The translations under genes were made by a program, and so were the position numbers. Positions 1-9,630 of a stretch of 64,000 nucleotides of DNA are shown here, piece after piece. The notes beneath the pieces were generated by a model, which was not told where the DNA came from, did not search any database, and saw only the letters and a program-made list of their open reading frames with translations. Position 1 is the first letter of the stretch, and the number at the start of each line of letters is the position of its first letter. This stretch comes from Thermotoga petrophila RKU-1 (GTDB taxonomy: Bacteria > Thermotogota > Thermotogae > Thermotogales > Thermotogaceae), in NCBI RefSeq assembly GCF_000016785.1, contig NC_009486.1, positions 1,364,001-1,428,000 of the forward strand. The letters run 5' to 3'.

Positions 1-786
1 AACACTTTTGTATTCATCTATCCTGGAAAAGACTCTCATCAGGTTTTCGATACCTTCAACCACGAGCTTTTTTTCCCATGGGACAGAAACGGTGTAGCCT
101 ATACCGTCCGTTGTCGGATAAAACCGAGCCCTGTCTGGATACGGACCGTCCGGAAGAGCTTCTTTTCCTTCTCTTTCTTCGAGGATCTCCTCGAGTTCTT
201 CGAAGGTGAGTGCAACGTCAACGAGGTCGCTTTCGGATTTCTTTGCTATGCATGGTCCAACAAACACAATTGGGAAGTCACCGTATCGTGTCTTCAAAAA
301 CTTCGCGTGCGCCATCAGAGGAGAATCAACAGGTGCAAAATATTTCAAAACATTAGGAAAATGTTTCTCAGCGAGATTAACAACCACGGGACAGGCAGTT
401 GTTATGAGGGGACCAGGGTGTTTTTCAAAGACCTCTTCGTACCTTCTGGAAACGATCTCCGCACCCACGGCTGTTTCCTGAACAACCACAGCACCCATCT
501 CTTTCAAAATACCGATAACTCTCAGAGGATTTTCAAAGTAAGCGAAAAACGACGGTGCTATGGAAACAAGAAACGGTCTGGACAAACTCAGAAATCTTCC
601 AACGTCTTTCCGATAGCTTCTTGCATTCTGAGGACAGATATCTAAACATAACCCGCAAAAAACACATTCTTCTTCTAAAACTGTTGATTTTCCCGATTTG
701 AAAGATATGGCTTTAACAGGACAGTTTCTCAAGCACTTGTAGCAGTATCTGCAATCCGTTTCTCTCGAGAATATGAGTTCAGCCAT
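1..786 (-). CDS. [FeFe]-hydrogenase-like protein, putative sensory (HydS) type, C-terminus cut by window edge
   Basis: The frame is open on the minus strand from an ATG at 786 to base 1 (262 codons seen), so the gene runs off the left edge. The N-terminus carries two ferredoxin-type cysteine motifs, CRYCYKCLRNCP at about residues 12-23 and CVFCGLCLDICP at about 44-55, which would hold two 4Fe-4S clusters. Next comes the hydrogenase large-subunit C-terminal domain. Its first H-cluster motif reads TTACP (Ala at residue 131) where catalytic enzymes have TSCCP, and the second reads GPCIAKKSE. Loss of that proton-transfer cysteine is typical of sensory (group C, HydS) hydrogenases, which usually end in a PAS domain; that part would lie outside the window. 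It overlaps the upstream NuoE-like gene by 8 bp, so the two are probably co-transcribed. The sensory role is inferred from family knowledge. The domain assignment is firm. Confidence 0.87.
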   Translation of the reverse strand, partial: MAELIFSRETDCRYCYKCLRNCPVKAISFKSGKSTVLEEECVFCGLCLDICPQNARSYRKDVGRFLSLSRPFLVSIAPSFFAYFENPLRVIGILKEMGAVVVQETAVGAEIVSRRYEEVFEKHPGPLITTACPVVVNLAEKHFPNVLKYFAPVDSPLMAHAKFLKTRYGDFPIVFVGPCIAKKSESDLVDVALTFEELEEILEEREGKEALPDGPYPDRARFYPTTDGIGYTVSVPWEKKLVVEGIENLMRVFSRIDEYKSV

Positions 787-1012
787 TTTGAAGCACCCTC
801 TTTAGAATTTCCTCAGCATTTTCAGGAGTTACTCTGCTGAACAGTTGTCCATCGATTTCAACGCAGACTCCCTGAGAGCAGTTTCCGAAACACAATGAAC
901 CGTACAGCTTGAAGTTGTATTTCTTTTGAAGCTCTTGAAATCTCCTGACAACCTCGTAAGATCCCTTCAAATGACAAGAACTCCCCATACATACTCTCAC
1001 AATCATGTCCAT
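779..1012 (-). CDS. NuoE-like thioredoxin-fold [2Fe-2S] protein
   Basis: A 77-residue protein of the thioredoxin-like [2Fe-2S] ferredoxin family (NuoE C-terminal domain). Four cysteines in the patterns CMGSSC and CFGNC would bind one 2Fe-2S cluster. Such small proteins accompany [FeFe]-hydrogenase modules and pass electrons to or from the hydrogenase-like partner, whose start overlaps this stop by 8 bp. I chose the ATG at 1012 because GAAAGGAACG sits just before it; an ATG at 1024 is in frame but lies within the ribosome-site region. Its promoter should lie in 1013-1150. I saw no clear consensus there. Confidence 0.85.
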   Translation of the reverse strand: MDMIVRVCMGSSCHLKGSYEVVRRFQELQKKYNFKLYGSLCFGNCSQGVCVEIDGQLFSRVTPENAEEILKRVLQNG

Positions 1013-1180
1013 CGTTCCTTTCAAATCGTGAACCTTTTCACGTTATATTTTTCACTATTTTTCAGGAGAAGTCAAGGGAGTGATATATGTTGTTACCTAC
1101 TTCACAAGTTTTGTAAACAAACTGATTCACTAAAAAGAAAACTATTGGTAAAGCACTTGAAATATATGACTGTAAAAACG

Positions 1181-1189
1181 TGATATAAT
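1181..1189 (+). promoter_or_regulatory. Extended -10 promoter of the inositol/DIP operon
   Basis: TGATATAAT matches the extended -10 pattern TGnTATAAT exactly, about 85 bp before the inositol-phosphate synthase start. A TTGAAA at 1157-1162 is 21 bp upstream, which is long for a -35, so the TG extension probably compensates. Predicted transcript start is near 1196. Confidence 0.6.
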
Positions 1190-1273
1190 AGACTTGGCTT
1201 TTAATCTAATCCCTCCATACAATGTTTTTCTTCCAGATAAAATCCGCGAATAAAAGTTAAGGAGGTGAAACGC

Positions 1274-2422
1274 ATGGTCAAGGTCCTGATCCTCGGACAG
1301 GGCTACGTTGCCAGTACATTTGTTGCTGGACTTGAAAAGCTCAGGAAAGGGGAAATAGAACCTTACGGAGTGCCCCTTGCAAGGGAACTTCCCATCGACT
1401 TTAAAGACATCAAGATTGTGGGAAGCTACGACGTGGACAGAGCGAAGATTGGAAAGAAACTGAGCGAAGTGGTGAAGCAGTACTGGAACGATGTTGACTC
1501 GCTGACGAGTGATCCTGAGATTCGCAAAGGAGTACACCTTGGAAGCGTGAGGAACCTCCCCATCGAAGCTGAAGGTCTCGAAGACAGCATGACTCTGAAG
1601 GAAGCGGTTGACACTCTTGTCAAGGAATGGACAGAACTCGATCCCGATGTGATCGTGAACACCTGTACCACGGAGGCTTTCATACCCTTCGGGAACAAAG
1701 AAGATCTTCTGAAAGCTATCGAAAACAACGACAAAGAGAGACTCACTGCAACTCAGGTGTACGCTTACGCGGCGGCTCTGTACGCGAACAAGCGTGGAGG
1801 GGCGGCTTTTGTGAACGTTATTCCGACCTTCATAGCGAACGACCCGGCTTTCGTTGAGCTCGCGAAAGAGAACAGCCTCGTCGTTTTCGGAGACGACGGT
1901 GCTACCGGTGCCACACCGTTCACAGCGGACGTTCTCAGCCATCTTGCCCAGAGAAACAGGTACGTCAAAGATGTTGCGCAGTTCAACATAGGAGGAAACA
2001 TGGACTTTCTAGCGCTCACAGACGATGGAAAGAACAAGAGTAAAGAATTCACCAAGTCCAGTATAGTGAAGGACATTCTCGGTTACGATGCACCGCATTA
2101 CATAAAACCTACAGGGTATCTTGAACCACTTGGAGATAAAAAGTTCATAGCCATTCACATCGAGTACGTGAGTTTCAACGGTGCTACAGATGAGCTCATG
2201 ATAAACGGAAGAATAAACGACAGCCCGGCTCTTGGAGGTCTCCTTGTTGACCTTGTGAGACTCGGAAAGATCGCACTCGACAGGAAGGAGTTCGGAACGG
2301 TCTACCCAGTGAACGCCTTCTACATGAAAAACCCGGGACCGGCGGAAGAAAAGAACATCCCAAGAATCATCGCTTACGAGAAGATGAGAATCTGGGCGGG
2401 ATTGAAACCGAAGTGGCTGTGA
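1274..2422 (+). CDS. myo-inositol-1-phosphate synthase
   Basis: A 382-residue NAD-dependent enzyme that cyclises glucose 6-phosphate to L-myo-inositol 1-phosphate, the first step to the thermolyte di-myo-inositol phosphate. The N-terminus VKVLILGQGYVAST is the Rossmann NAD-binding loop. The short prokaryotic length fits the archaeal/Thermotoga-type enzyme. The ATG at 1274 has GGAGGTGA at 1261-1268; an in-frame GTG at 1265 lies inside that ribosome site and was rejected. It is first in a run with the cytidylyltransferase (40 bp downstream) and the DIP-phosphate synthase, which fixes the pathway. A hairpin sits directly on its stop codon. Confidence 0.95.
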   Translation: MVKVLILGQGYVASTFVAGLEKLRKGEIEPYGVPLARELPIDFKDIKIVGSYDVDRAKIGKKLSEVVKQYWNDVDSLTSDPEIRKGVHLGSVRNLPIEAEGLEDSMTLKEAVDTLVKEWTELDPDVIVNTCTTEAFIPFGNKEDLLKAIENNDKERLTATQVYAYAAALYANKRGGAAFVNVIPTFIANDPAFVELAKENSLVVFGDDGATGATPFTADVLSHLAQRNRYVKDVAQFNIGGNMDFLALTDDGKNKSKEFTKSSIVKDILGYDAPHYIKPTGYLEPLGDKKFIAIHIEYVSFNGATDELMINGRINDSPALGGLLVDLVRLGKIALDRKEFGTVYPVNAFYMKNPGPAEEKNIPRIIAYEKMRIWAGLKPKWL

Positions 2423-2442
2423 GGGGCTTGAGCCCCTCATTT
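2421..2442 (+). terminator. Intra-operon hairpin / attenuator after inositol-phosphate synthase
   Basis: GAGGGGC (2421-2427) pairs with GCCCCTC (2432-2438) across a TTGA loop, followed by a T-rich but interrupted run (ATTTCTTTT). The stem includes the synthase stop codon and lies just upstream of the next gene's ribosome site, so it probably reduces rather than ends transcription. Confidence 0.5.
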
Positions 2443-2462
2443 CTTTTCGTGGAGGTGGTTCT

Positions 2463-3188
2463 GTGAGAGAGGCCGTTGTGCTGGCTTCCGGAGCTGGAAA
2501 AAGACTCAGATCGGTTACCGGAGATGTTCCGAAGGTCTTTTACAGGTTCGACGGTTGTGAGCTCGTAAAATATCCGATGATCTCCCTGATGAAAAACGGT
2601 GTTGAAAGATTCGTTCTTGTCGTCTCAGAGGGCTATAGAGATCTCGGAGAGAAGGTTCTGAATGATCTGGGTGTCGAGGGGATTGTCGTTGAGAACAAAA
2701 AGGTGGAACTCGGCAACGCGTATTCTTTCTTCCTGAGTGAACCTTACGTGGAGAGCGAAAAATTTTTCCTCTCGTGTGGTGATTCTCTCTTTCCACCTGA
2801 GGCACTGAAAAGTGCTTTCAGTGAGGATGAATTCCATATAAAACTCGGTGTGAGTAAGAGAAGTGACCTGATAGACCCTGAAGAGGCGAGTAAAGTATTA
2901 GTAAATGAAGATCGGATTGTTAAAATCGGAAAGAGAATCGATGAGTACAACTATTTCGACACGGGTGTTTTTGTGATGACGAAAAAGGTTTACAGCCTCA
3001 AGGAGAGTTTTTCATGGACTGAGGAAATTTCTCTGTATCATGTGCTGCAGAAGGCAGTTGACACAGGAATGCTCGTTAAAGTGTTCGATTTTGGAAATGC
3101 TCTGTGGACAGAAATAGACTCTCCCGAGGATTTGAATGAAAAGGTTTATGAGTTGATGAAAAAAATAAAGGAGGGAGTGGCATGCTGA
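2463..3188 (+). CDS. CTP:inositol-1-phosphate cytidylyltransferase (IPCT)
   Basis: A 241-residue nucleotidyltransferase that activates inositol 1-phosphate to CDP-inositol. The N-terminal signature LASGAGKRL...PKVF is the sugar-nucleotidyltransferase nucleotide loop, and DSLF at about residue 106 fits the metal-binding region. The GTG start at 2463 follows GGAGGTGG at 2451-2458. It overlaps the transferase by 7 bp. In several archaea the two activities are fused in one chain; here they are separate, translationally coupled genes. Function rests on family and neighbours, both of which agree. Confidence 0.88.
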   Translation: MREAVVLASGAGKRLRSVTGDVPKVFYRFDGCELVKYPMISLMKNGVERFVLVVSEGYRDLGEKVLNDLGVEGIVVENKKVELGNAYSFFLSEPYVESEKFFLSCGDSLFPPEALKSAFSEDEFHIKLGVSKRSDLIDPEEASKVLVNEDRIVKIGKRIDEYNYFDTGVFVMTKKVYSLKESFSWTEEISLYHVLQKAVDTGMLVKVFDFGNALWTEIDSPEDLNEKVYELMKKIKEGVAC

Positions 3189-3799
3189 GAAAATCCACCG
3201 ATGGGTGGATTTCTTCTCTGATAAACAGGAGATTTTCCTCAAGGATCACAAATCTCATTCTCGAGAAAAACTGGCAGATAACACCCAATCAGATGTCTTT
3301 CATCAGCTTTCTTGTTGGTGTTCTCGCGTTTCCGTTTTATCTTCTCAAAGTTCCATGGATCGCAGGAATTCTTGTTCAGGTTTCTTCTGTTCTGGACGGA
3401 GTGGATGGGGAGCTCGCACGCGCAAGAAATGTGTCTTCAAACTGGGGAGCTTTTTTCGATACGATGTTGGACAGGTTCGTGGATATACTGGCCGTTCTTG
3501 GGCTGTCTCTTTACGGTTACTTGAAAGATGGTCCCTCTCTTTCTTTACTCTTCTGGTCGGTTCTTGCCGTCAGCGGTTCTCTCATGGTGAGTTACCTTCA
3601 CAGTGTTGGGAAGGTGTTTGGTACCCACCCGGCTCTCGTCGGAAAACTATCCGGTTTTGCTTCCAGGGATGTTAGGTTGTTCGTTGTATTCGTTTTTTCT
3701 CTCTTTGGAATGTATCTTCCTGCTCTTGTAGTTATCTCGATCCTGTCGTATGTTTACACTACTGGGAAATTCGTGGAACTTTTGGTGCTCAACAGGTGA
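3182..3799 (+). CDS. CDP-alcohol phosphatidyltransferase, di-myo-inositol-phosphate-phosphate synthase (DIPPS)
   Basis: A 205-residue membrane enzyme that joins CDP-inositol to inositol 1-phosphate, giving phosphorylated DIP. It carries the CDP-alcohol phosphotransferase signature as DGVDGELARA, then GAFFDTMLDRFVD, with the expected aspartates and spacing. Hydrophobic segments at about 35-55, 110-150 and 160-195 suggest multiple membrane spans. Its start overlaps the cytidylyltransferase stop. The final dephosphorylation of phospho-DIP is not encoded inside this trio; a phosphatase gene lies 1.9 kb downstream. Confidence 0.88.
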   Translation: MLRKSTDGWISSLINRRFSSRITNLILEKNWQITPNQMSFISFLVGVLAFPFYLLKVPWIAGILVQVSSVLDGVDGELARARNVSSNWGAFFDTMLDRFVDILAVLGLSLYGYLKDGPSLSLLFWSVLAVSGSLMVSYLHSVGKVFGTHPALVGKLSGFASRDVRLFVVFVFSLFGMYLPALVVISILSYVYTTGKFVELLVLNR

Positions 3800-3804
3800 T
3801 TTCG

Positions 3805-3813
3805 TGTTAGACT
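3805..3813 (+). promoter_or_regulatory. Possible extended -10 element TGTTAGACT
   Basis: TGTTAGACT fits TGn followed by a variant -10 (TAGACT). It lies just after the DIPPS stop and 19 bp before the SufC-like start. The same ten bases, GTGTTAGACT, recur at 36550-36559 in front of another gene with the same spacing to the ribosome site. Weak as a promoter on its own; the recurrence is the main support. Confidence 0.35.
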
Positions 3814-3831
3814 CAATTTGAGGTGATGAAT

Positions 3832-4563
3832 GTGCTGGAGCTCATCGATGTGTGGTACGAGGTAGAGGGAAAGGCTATCCTGAAGGGAATAAACGCTCGC
3901 TTCGAAAAACAAAGGGTTTACTCCATACTGGGAACCAACGGTGCGGGAAAAAGCACTCTCGCCTATTTGATCATGGGGCTTGAGGGCTACAGACCCACCA
4001 GGGGAAAGATACTCCTCGACGGTGAGGACATCACCGATCTTTCCGTAACAGAGAGAGCCAAAAGAGGGATCACTTTGATGTGGCAGGAACCCGCTCGATT
4101 CACAGGAATCAAGATCAGAGACTATTTGACTCTCGGTGGAAGAAGGAAAGTATCGAAAGAGGAGCTCGAAAGGGTCCTGGAACTCGTTGGTCTGAACCCA
4201 GCACTCTACTTGGAAAGAAACGTCGATGAAAAGCTGAGCGGTGGAGAGAGAAAGAGGGTAGAACTTGCGAGTATTCTTCTCATGAAACCCAGATACACCA
4301 TCCTCGATGAGCCAGACTCCGGGATAGATATTATGAGCCTTGAGATGATAGAGAAGGTTCTCTCGGAACTCGTGAATGCGGGTGGCTCTGTGATCTTAGT
4401 CACTCACAGAGAAGAAATTGCCCTGGAGAGCGACTACGCCTTTCTCATTTGTCACGGCTCCATCTTGAAAGAAGGAAACCCATCTGAGATCGTGCAGTTC
4501 TACAAAAACAGCTGTGACAGATGTGATCATCCGAATGAACCATCAGGGGAGATGATCGTATGA
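3832..4563 (+). CDS. SufC-like ATPase of a minimal two-gene Fe-S assembly system
   Basis: An ABC-type ATPase of 243 residues from the GTG at 3832. Walker A GTNGAGKST, signature LSGGERKRVELAS and Walker B YTILDEPDSG are all present. In the SUF family this subunit powers SufB during cluster assembly in the cytosol; there is no membrane domain. The next gene is a SufB homologue overlapping by 4 bp, so the pair forms a minimal SufCB unit. Near the C-terminus is a CDRC pair (about residues 230-233) not seen in the SufC at 41683-42423. The start was set by GAGGTG at 3820-3825, eight bases before the GTG; an ATG at 3826 is the alternative. Confidence 0.85.
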   Translation: MLELIDVWYEVEGKAILKGINARFEKQRVYSILGTNGAGKSTLAYLIMGLEGYRPTRGKILLDGEDITDLSVTERAKRGITLMWQEPARFTGIKIRDYLTLGGRRKVSKEELERVLELVGLNPALYLERNVDEKLSGGERKRVELASILLMKPRYTILDEPDSGIDIMSLEMIEKVLSELVNAGGSVILVTHREEIALESDYAFLICHGSILKEGNPSEIVQFYKNSCDRCDHPNEPSGEMIV

Positions 4564-5513
4564 TCGTAAAAGACTACAGAAAAGAATTCGAAACACTTGC
4601 AAAAGCCTACGAAAAGGCAGGGGGAGACGTTTCGAAGTTCCTCGACAGGAGGATAGCCTCCATCATAATAAGCGGTGACAAGGTCATAGGACTCAACGGT
4701 GTGGAGGGAGTAGAACTCACTCCCCACAGGATAGAGAACGGTGTTCAGGTGGACATGAGAATAAAAGAAGGTGTGGTGGAGTATCCCGTCCACGTGTGTA
4801 CGGGGTACCTGGAAAAGAAAGGACTCCAGCGCGTTGTGTTCAATATAAGGCTCGAGAAAAACGCGAAAGCGATCTTTGTGGCACACTGCGTTTTTCCGTG
4901 GACCGAAGACTTCACACACGACGCCTTGATGAATGTGGAACTGGAAGAAGGAGCATGGATGGAGTACCATGACGAGCACATGCACAGTGAAACGGGCTCC
5001 ATAAATCTGATCACCAGATCGATAGCAAGAGTTGGAGAAGGAGCGGTTTACCGAAACACCTTCACTCTCGTGAAAACAAGAATAGGAACGCTGAGGGTCT
5101 TCATGGATGCTTCACTTGAGAAAGATGCCGTTGGAGAACTCTACACGAAAGTAAAGGCCATCGAAGACGACGATGTGGAAGTGAAGGAGATCTTGAGGCT
5201 GAACGGAATGGGGGCGAGAGGTCTTGCCAAAACGAACGCAGTTGCAATCGACAGAGCGAAAGTTTCTGTGGTGAACGAAGTTTACGGAAACGCGCCGCAC
5301 ACGAGAGGCCACGTGGAGTGTCTTGAAATCGCAAAGGGAGATGGAGTGGATGTGAGAGCTCTTCCCGTGCTGGTTGTAAAGAACGATTCTTCTGAACTAA
5401 CCCACGAGGCTTCCATAGGAAGGGTGAACGCGAAACAGCTTGAAACACTCATGGCCAAAGGCCTCACAGAAGAAGAAGCGACCGAAATGATCATAAAGGG
5501 TATTTTGACATGA
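4560..5513 (+). CDS. SufB/SufD-family scaffold, partner of the preceding ATPase
   Basis: A 317-residue SufB/SufD-family (UPF0051) protein, much shorter than the 464-residue SufB at 40292-41686. The C-terminus shows the family core: LTHEASIGRV followed by LETLMAKGLTEEEA and MIIKGIL. Overlap ATGA with the ATPase gene indicates coupled synthesis. With only one SufB/D-type subunit, a homodimeric scaffold bound to the ATPase is likely (inference). There is no sulfur donor (SufS/SufU) in this cluster, so it either borrows sulfur from the main suf locus or handles clusters differently. The promoter of tRNA-Val lies across its last codons. Confidence 0.87.
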   Translation: MIVKDYRKEFETLAKAYEKAGGDVSKFLDRRIASIIISGDKVIGLNGVEGVELTPHRIENGVQVDMRIKEGVVEYPVHVCTGYLEKKGLQRVVFNIRLEKNAKAIFVAHCVFPWTEDFTHDALMNVELEEGAWMEYHDEHMHSETGSINLITRSIARVGEGAVYRNTFTLVKTRIGTLRVFMDASLEKDAVGELYTKVKAIEDDDVEVKEILRLNGMGARGLAKTNAVAIDRAKVSVVNEVYGNAPHTRGHVECLEIAKGDGVDVRALPVLVVKNDSSELTHEASIGRVNAKQLETLMAKGLTEEEATEMIIKGILT

Positions 5514-5533
5514 TGAAGATTTTGTTGTAAAAT
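5505..5533 (+). promoter_or_regulatory. Promoter of tRNA-Val(CAC)
   Basis: TTGACA at 5505-5510 and TAAAAT at 5528-5533 with a 17-bp spacer, ending 12 bp before the tRNA. It overlaps the stop codon of the SufB-like gene, so the tRNA has its own promoter. Confidence 0.75.
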
Positions 5534-5545
5534 CCATAAACGGAT

Positions 5546-5620
5546 GGGTGCGTAGCTCAGGGGGAGAGCGCTTCCCTCACGAGGAAGAGGTCGCAGGTTC
5601 GAATCCTGCCGCACCCACCA
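5546..5620 (+). tRNA. tRNA-Val (anticodon CAC)
   Basis: Complete 75-nt cloverleaf with encoded CCA. Acceptor GGGTGCG pairs with CGCACCC. The anticodon stem CTTCC/GGAAG closes the loop CTCACGA, giving anticodon CAC. It is nearly identical to the tRNA at 24363-24437, differing in the anticodon and a few loop bases. Confidence 0.97.
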
Positions 5621-5623
5621 GCA

Positions 5624-5653
5624 GGCTCCCTCAAGGGAGCCGTTAATTTTTTT
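5624..5653 (+). terminator. Terminator of tRNA-Val(CAC)
   Basis: GGCTCCC (5624-5630), loop TCAA, GGGAGCC (5635-5641), then a T run at 5647-5653. Confidence 0.85.
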
Positions 5654-5669
5654 AAAGGGAGGGATCGAA

Positions 5670-7740
<2,071 letters not shown>

Positions 7741-8285
7741 TGTTAGACAACACTTTGAAAGCAAAGTCTATCTTTGTTTTATGCATACAAACCAGGTTAG
7801 TTCCAATCATTCACAAAGTAGGTGATGTGTGTACTTGGCATTGGAAGATCGATACAGAGTATGCAATTACCGGTAACGAAAAATTTCATGCGCCTTTCTG
7901 GTACCGGAAGCTATGCGTTAAAAAGGGAATAATGGATGATATGAAGAGACAATATGAAGAGAATTTGTGGTAATCGATGACGTGTAAGTGCTTTGAATTC
8001 GAGAAATTAGTAGTTAACTTCTAACACACTGAGGAATACCTTCTTTCATCTATTTGTGAAACATGGAACTAATCGATTTTCACCAAAAACACCTCAAAAT
8101 GCCCCGACGTAGGTTGATATAATTTATCTTCTGTTTTTTGCTTGTGTTCTTTTCTTGTTTGACTATGCAATTATTCCATTTTTCCAAACAGTACTTGAAG
8201 GTGCTCTCTTGTGTGTTAGAATGGTTTATGGAAAGGGAGGATATGGAAGGTCAAAAAACATCTTGCTTTCAGAGTGTGTTTGTGG
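7741..8285. other. Non-coding interval between bfrA and the CRISPR array
   Basis: About 545 bases without a convincing gene. An 80-codon open frame (7731-7973) starts inside bfrA with no ribosome site and no family I recognise; it could be a gene remnant. A TGATATAAT extended -10 lies at 8115-8123 with no clear -35. Bases 8215-8236 loosely resemble the 3' half of the CRISPR repeat (TTAGA, then TATGGAAA). The AT-rich part from about 8120 is best taken as the CRISPR leader. Confidence 0.5.
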
Positions 8286-8291
8286 TATAAT
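8263..8291 (+). promoter_or_regulatory. CRISPR leader promoter
   Basis: TTGCTT at 8263-8268, 17-bp spacer, TATAAT at 8286-8291, with TG two bases further upstream making an extended -10. Predicted transcript start is near 8298, about 12 bp before the first repeat, so precursor crRNA would begin almost at the array. Confidence 0.7.
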
Positions 8292-8309
8292 TTCTCTTGA
8301 ACTCAACGG

Positions 8310-8743
8310 GTTTCAATAATTCCTTAGAGGTATGGAAACTTTACACCTCTCACGACATCATAACCGCTTTCGCAGGTTTCAATAATTCCTTAGAGGTATG
8401 GAAACTATTTCTTTCCCGATCGTTCGAAAAGTGTCTAAGTGTTTCCATGTTTCAATAATTCCTTAGAGGTATGGAAACAAGTGTTTTTTATACACTTCTC
8501 CTGCAAACTTCTCGGTTTCAATAATTCCTTAGAGGTATGGAAACGAATCAACAACAATTTCAAGCATTTTGATATCCGAGAGTTTCAATAATTCCTTAGA
8601 GGTATGGAAACCTACTTCGCAGCCGTGTATGGTAGAAAGCCGCAGCGGTTTCAATAATTCCTTAGAGGTATGGAAACATTCCGACGCCGGAGACATACCA
8701 ATCGTGGTACATCGTTTCAATACATCCTTAGAAGCACAAAAAA
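8310..8743 (+). CRISPR. CRISPR array, 7 repeats and 6 spacers, no adjacent cas genes
   Basis: Six identical 30-bp repeats start at 8310, 8376, 8449, 8515, 8582 and 8648. Each begins GTTTCAATAATTCC and ends GAGGTATGGAAAC, with GTTTC/GAAAC as short inverted ends. A seventh copy at 8714-8743 matches only its first half and is degenerate. That places the leader on the left and transcription on the plus strand. Spacers are 36, 43, 36, 37, 36 and 36 bp. No cas gene is in the window, so processing must use Cas proteins encoded elsewhere, as is usual in Thermotoga with several arrays sharing one repeat. Confidence 0.97.
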
Positions 8744-8813
8744 ACTTCTTCTTTTCCGAAATCGTTGTTTCTGTTAGCATTTCATATTCAATGAAGCTCC
8801 ATAAAAAAACAAA

Positions 8814-8843
8814 AAGGCAGGGAAACCCCCTGCCTTCGTTTTT
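8814..8843. terminator. Bidirectional terminator between CRISPR array and ABC exporter
   Basis: AAGGCAGG (8814-8821) pairs with CCTGCCTT (8829-8836). A T run follows on the plus side (CGTTTTT) and an A run precedes it, so it can also stop minus-strand transcription from the exporter operon. Confidence 0.8.
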
Positions 8844-8855
8844 GCTGTTGATATC

Positions 8856-9626
8856 TCAACTTATCCTTGCTCTTTCGAAGCTTTCCATTGCGAGGATGAG
8901 CCCCACCAGCATCAAGATCGAGAGAATTCCCCAATCGAGGCCGAAGGAGAACTTCATCACTTTTTCTCCCACTAAGTACCCTCTCGAGGCGTCCACCGCG
9001 TAGGTGAGAGGATTTATGTACGCGAGAGCCTTCATCCAGCTTGGCATGGAGTCGATAGGATACATCGCACCGCTCAGAAAGACCAGAGGCATCATCAGAG
9101 TCATCATGATCATCTGGAATCCCTCAGTGCTTTCCATCTTCAAAGCAAGCGCAATACCAAAGCTTGCAATGGTAACTGACATGAGAAATCCAACGGCAAG
9201 AGCGGGAAGTAGTCCGGATATTTTCAGACTTTCTGCGAGGAAGTAGTTGAAGACGAGAATTATAAGTCCCTGTAAAACGGTAACGATCGCATCTCCAACG
9301 ATTCTACCTGTGATGCTGAGTCTTCGTGAAGAGGGAGCCACCAGAACCTCTTTGAAGAAGCCAAACTGTTTGTCCCAGATCAAACTCACACCGCTGATAA
9401 AACTCATGTTGAAAACTGTCATGGCGAAGATACCAGGTGCAAGGTAAGTCAGGTAATCCACCCCACCGAACATCATTTTGGCCCAGGGATTGTCAAAAAC
9501 TTTACTCCATCCCAGTCCGAAGAAGATGATCCATATCAGAGGGTTTATTATCATTCCAATGACTCTCGAGCGTGACCTCAAGAATCTCATGAACTGCCTG
9601 TAGATCATCGTCACAAAGGCTGCCAT
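8856..9626 (-). CDS. ABC-2 type exporter permease
   Basis: A 256-residue integral membrane protein of the ABC-2 (DrrB/NodJ-like) family with about six hydrophobic segments (near 20-42, 55-80, 105-135, 140-165, 170-190 and 225-245). It would form the export channel for the ATPase encoded just upstream (4-bp gap). The ATG at 9626 follows GGAGGTAATATC. The substrate is unknown; relatives export drugs, polysaccharides or lipids. It ends 13 bp before the bidirectional terminator. Confidence 0.88.
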   Translation of the reverse strand: MAAFVTMIYRQFMRFLRSRSRVIGMIINPLIWIIFFGLGWSKVFDNPWAKMMFGGVDYLTYLAPGIFAMTVFNMSFISGVSLIWDKQFGFFKEVLVAPSSRRLSITGRIVGDAIVTVLQGLIILVFNYFLAESLKISGLLPALAVGFLMSVTIASFGIALALKMESTEGFQMIMMTLMMPLVFLSGAMYPIDSMPSWMKALAYINPLTYAVDASRGYLVGEKVMKFSFGLDWGILSILMLVGLILAMESFERARIS

Positions 9627-9630
9627 GATA

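Noticed and set aside
1108-1122. Inverted repeat around GTTTTGTAAACAAAC as a redox-repressor site upstream of the hydrogenase-like operon
   Set aside because: It does not match a redox-regulator consensus well enough and is short; could be chance in AT-rich DNA.
1142-1942. 266-codon minus-strand frame over inositol-phosphate synthase
   Set aside because: Shadow of a real plus-strand gene with clear NAD-binding motif.
8529-9003. Open frames on both strands built from repeated Asn/Ser/Leu-rich segments
   Set aside because: They are translations of the CRISPR repeats and spacers and run into the exporter gene antisense.
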